From the NCBI GenBank assembly GCA_902618535.1, contig CACNAV010000011.1, positions 1-33,937 of the forward strand: a DNA stretch of 33,937 nucleotides, read 5' to 3'. The translations under genes and the position numbers were made by a program. This DNA is from an uncultured Alphaproteobacteria bacterium (lineage in GTDB: Bacteria > Pseudomonadota > Alphaproteobacteria > Methylaequorales > Methylaequoraceae). A model generated the notes under the pieces. That model had not been told where the DNA came from, did not search any database, and saw only the letters and a list, made by a program, of their open reading frames with translations. Shown here piece after piece: positions 32,826 through 33,937 of the stretch. Each line of letters begins with the position of its first letter. Position 1 is the stretch's first letter.

Positions 32826-33710
32826 CTTATATTCTCAGGATTTAAATCTCAAACACAACCATTTGAAATTAATTCGTCTGGTTTAGTAGAGTATCAAGGT
32901 GACAGAGGAGTTCTTAATCTTCAACTTTCCGAAAGCCGTTTGGTTGAATCAACAATTGATGGAGGAACAGTATTCCAAGACATCGTCACTAGTGCTGGTG
33001 TAAGTACAGATTTGTTTGCAGCTATTGATAATGTTAGTCGTTCAATTAGGACTGCAACAGGTGGAGTTGAGACGGCAAAAACTGACTCAGGTCTAGCAAA
33101 AATCACCTTAACGAATCAAAATAGAGGAACATATTCTTTTACTATAACATCAGGAAGTAAATCTGCTGATATTTCAGTTGATATAACAGGTAGTGATTTA
33201 TCTGATGTAGCAACTTTAATAAATGCCGCTGATTTAGATATTACAGCAACACTTGAGGATTCAAATAAAACATTAAAACTGGTTAATAATTTTGGTTATG
33301 ATATTGAGATGGGAAATGTTCAAATCCCTGATATTGATAAGTCACAAGAATCACCAACATCTTTTTTCAACTTTCAACCAGTTGACTCATCAAGTAATCC
33401 TCTAGGTAACTCTCAAACAATTTACGATTTTGATCAAACTATTGCGAGTAGACTAGACGAATTAGTAGTTATTCAAAACCACCTAGCTAATCAAAGAGCA
33501 AAGGTAGGAGCTAGACTTAACTCTGTTGAACGTCAGCAAGATATTATGAACGAAAGAAAGATACTTGTGGAAAAAGATGTAAGTGAACTTGCTGATGCAG
33601 ACCTCTCTAAACTTGTTACAGAGCTTCAATCAATGATGACGTCACAACAAGCTTCTCAAAAAGCTTTTGTGAGAATTTCACAACTAAATTTATTTGATAT
33701 GATTTCTTAA
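32826..33710 (+). pseudogene. flgL: Flagellar hook-associated protein 3 (FlgL), 5'-truncated
   Basis: The frame ending at 33710 can be read upstream of its first common start (TTG 32940) as far as the flagellin ATG. It gives L-I-F-S-G-F-K-S-Q-T-Q-P-F, then V-E-Y-Q-G-D-R-G-V-L-N-L and G-G-T-V-F-Q-D-I, the conserved middle of FlgL (compare Y-x-F-S-G-x-x-x-x-x-x-P-F and Y-x-G-D). The end, with A-N-Q-R-A-K-V-G-A-R-L-N-S-V and I-S-Q-L-N-L-F-D-M, is a normal FlgL C-terminus. The N-terminal helices (roughly 135 residues) and start codon are missing; the frame meets a TGA at 32793-32795 inside antisense flagellin. FlgL joins hook to filament and both termini are needed, so this copy cannot be functional as assembled. 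Confidence 0.85.
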
Positions 33711-33937
33711 AGAAGATTATCTATTGATATGTCTTTGGCTAAGATTTCACCTAAACACATTAATTCTTCCTGATCTTCATTTTTAATTGACCACCCTACG
33801 GGAGCCTTCTCAACAGTACCTGCCCTTATAGCAAAAACAAAGGCTTTAAAATTTTTGACTGTTTCTTCGACCGAATATTTTTTTTTCTTATCTCCCGTGA
33901 AAGCATTACCAAAGATTCCTTTCAATTTCCTTTCACC
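33707..33937 (-). CDS. Protein of unknown function, C-terminal part (runs off the window)
   Basis: The frame is open from the right edge of the window to a stop at 33707-33709; a TTG at 33925 is possible, but the reading continues upstream (G-E-R-K), so the gene may be longer. The 76 visible residues include Y-S-V-E-E-T-V-K-N-F-K-A-F-V-F-A-I-R-A-G and W-S-I-K-N-E-D-Q-E-E-L-M. No family recognised and no membrane segment. It overlaps the end of flgL by 4 nt (convergent). Confidence 0.5.
   Translation of the reverse strand, partial: GERKLKGIFGNAFTGDKKKKYSVEETVKNFKAFVFAIRAGTVEKAPVGWSIKNEDQEELMCLGEILAKDISIDNLL

Noticed and set aside
32521-32886. 121-aa plus-strand ORF antisense to the flagellin N-terminus
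   Set aside because: Mirror of a conserved coding region; no start signal and no family. It also crosses the suspect junction in a frame different from flgL.
1-33937. Insertion sequences, prophage genes, CRISPR arrays, toxin-antitoxin or restriction systems
   Set aside because: Looked for transposase, integrase, Cas, repeat-spacer patterns and known defence motifs; none seen. No recombinase gene accompanies the possible inversion at 32826.

Overview
The window is AT-rich (by eye about 30% G+C), gene-dense DNA from an alphaproteobacterium, probably a free-living aquatic or marine lineage with a streamlined but flagellated genome. Support for this: the recA-alaS-icd neighbourhood, a DksA of the alphaproteobacterial type without a zinc finger, a GAAC-N7-GAAC LexA box in front of recA, eukaryote-like NADP isocitrate dehydrogenase, the ppx-rlmE-guaB order, and many gene overlaps of 1 to 20 nt. 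No tRNA, rRNA, CRISPR array, transposase or phage gene was seen. I do not assign a genus.

Layout. 1-107: 5' part of a heptose-bisphosphatase gene (gmhB). 152-6081: dksA, recA with its SOS operator, alaS, then the convergent pair LOG/icd. 6144-8547: LysM protein followed by psd and pssA, the two steps from CDP-diacylglycerol to phosphatidylethanolamine. 8534-12664 (minus): RND efflux operon whose permease is split in two exactly between its two six-helix halves at an A8 tract. 12745-17341 (plus): ppx/gppA, rlmE, guaB, guaA, a nucleotide and ribosome block with ATGA overlaps. 17526-20211 (minus): a surface-polysaccharide operon of two tiny ORFs (33 and 47 aa), a small membrane protein, an O-antigen-ligase-like protein and a family 2 glycosyltransferase. 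20275-22465: YjbQ, thioredoxin-like protein, HAD dehalogenase-like protein, SixA-like phosphatase.

22582-33710 is a flagellar filament region: FliT-like protein, FliS, an unknown 115-aa protein, a CLC chloride channel apparently inserted among flagellar genes, a second FliS-like protein paired with a minimal 260-aa flagellin, a TPR/glycosyltransferase fusion, a third FliS-like protein, a second glycosyltransferase, FliD, a full-size flagellin, and a headless flgL. At least four flagellar genes are preceded by the shared element TAAA-N14/15-GTCGTT, which I read as the local sigma-28 promoter.

Most interesting points: (1) flgL lacks its first ~135 codons and meets the start codon of the large flagellin head to head at ~32825, which means a rearrangement, a DNA inversion or an amplification/assembly chimera; (2) three FliS-type chaperones, two flagellins and two glycosyltransferases in one cluster, suggesting an elaborate filament assembly and probably glycosylation module; (3) the recurrent sigma-28-like promoter; (4) the split RND permease with a perfect A AAA AAA slippery heptamer; (5) a CLC protein lacking both glutamates needed for H+ coupling, with its ribosome-binding site inside a strong hairpin.
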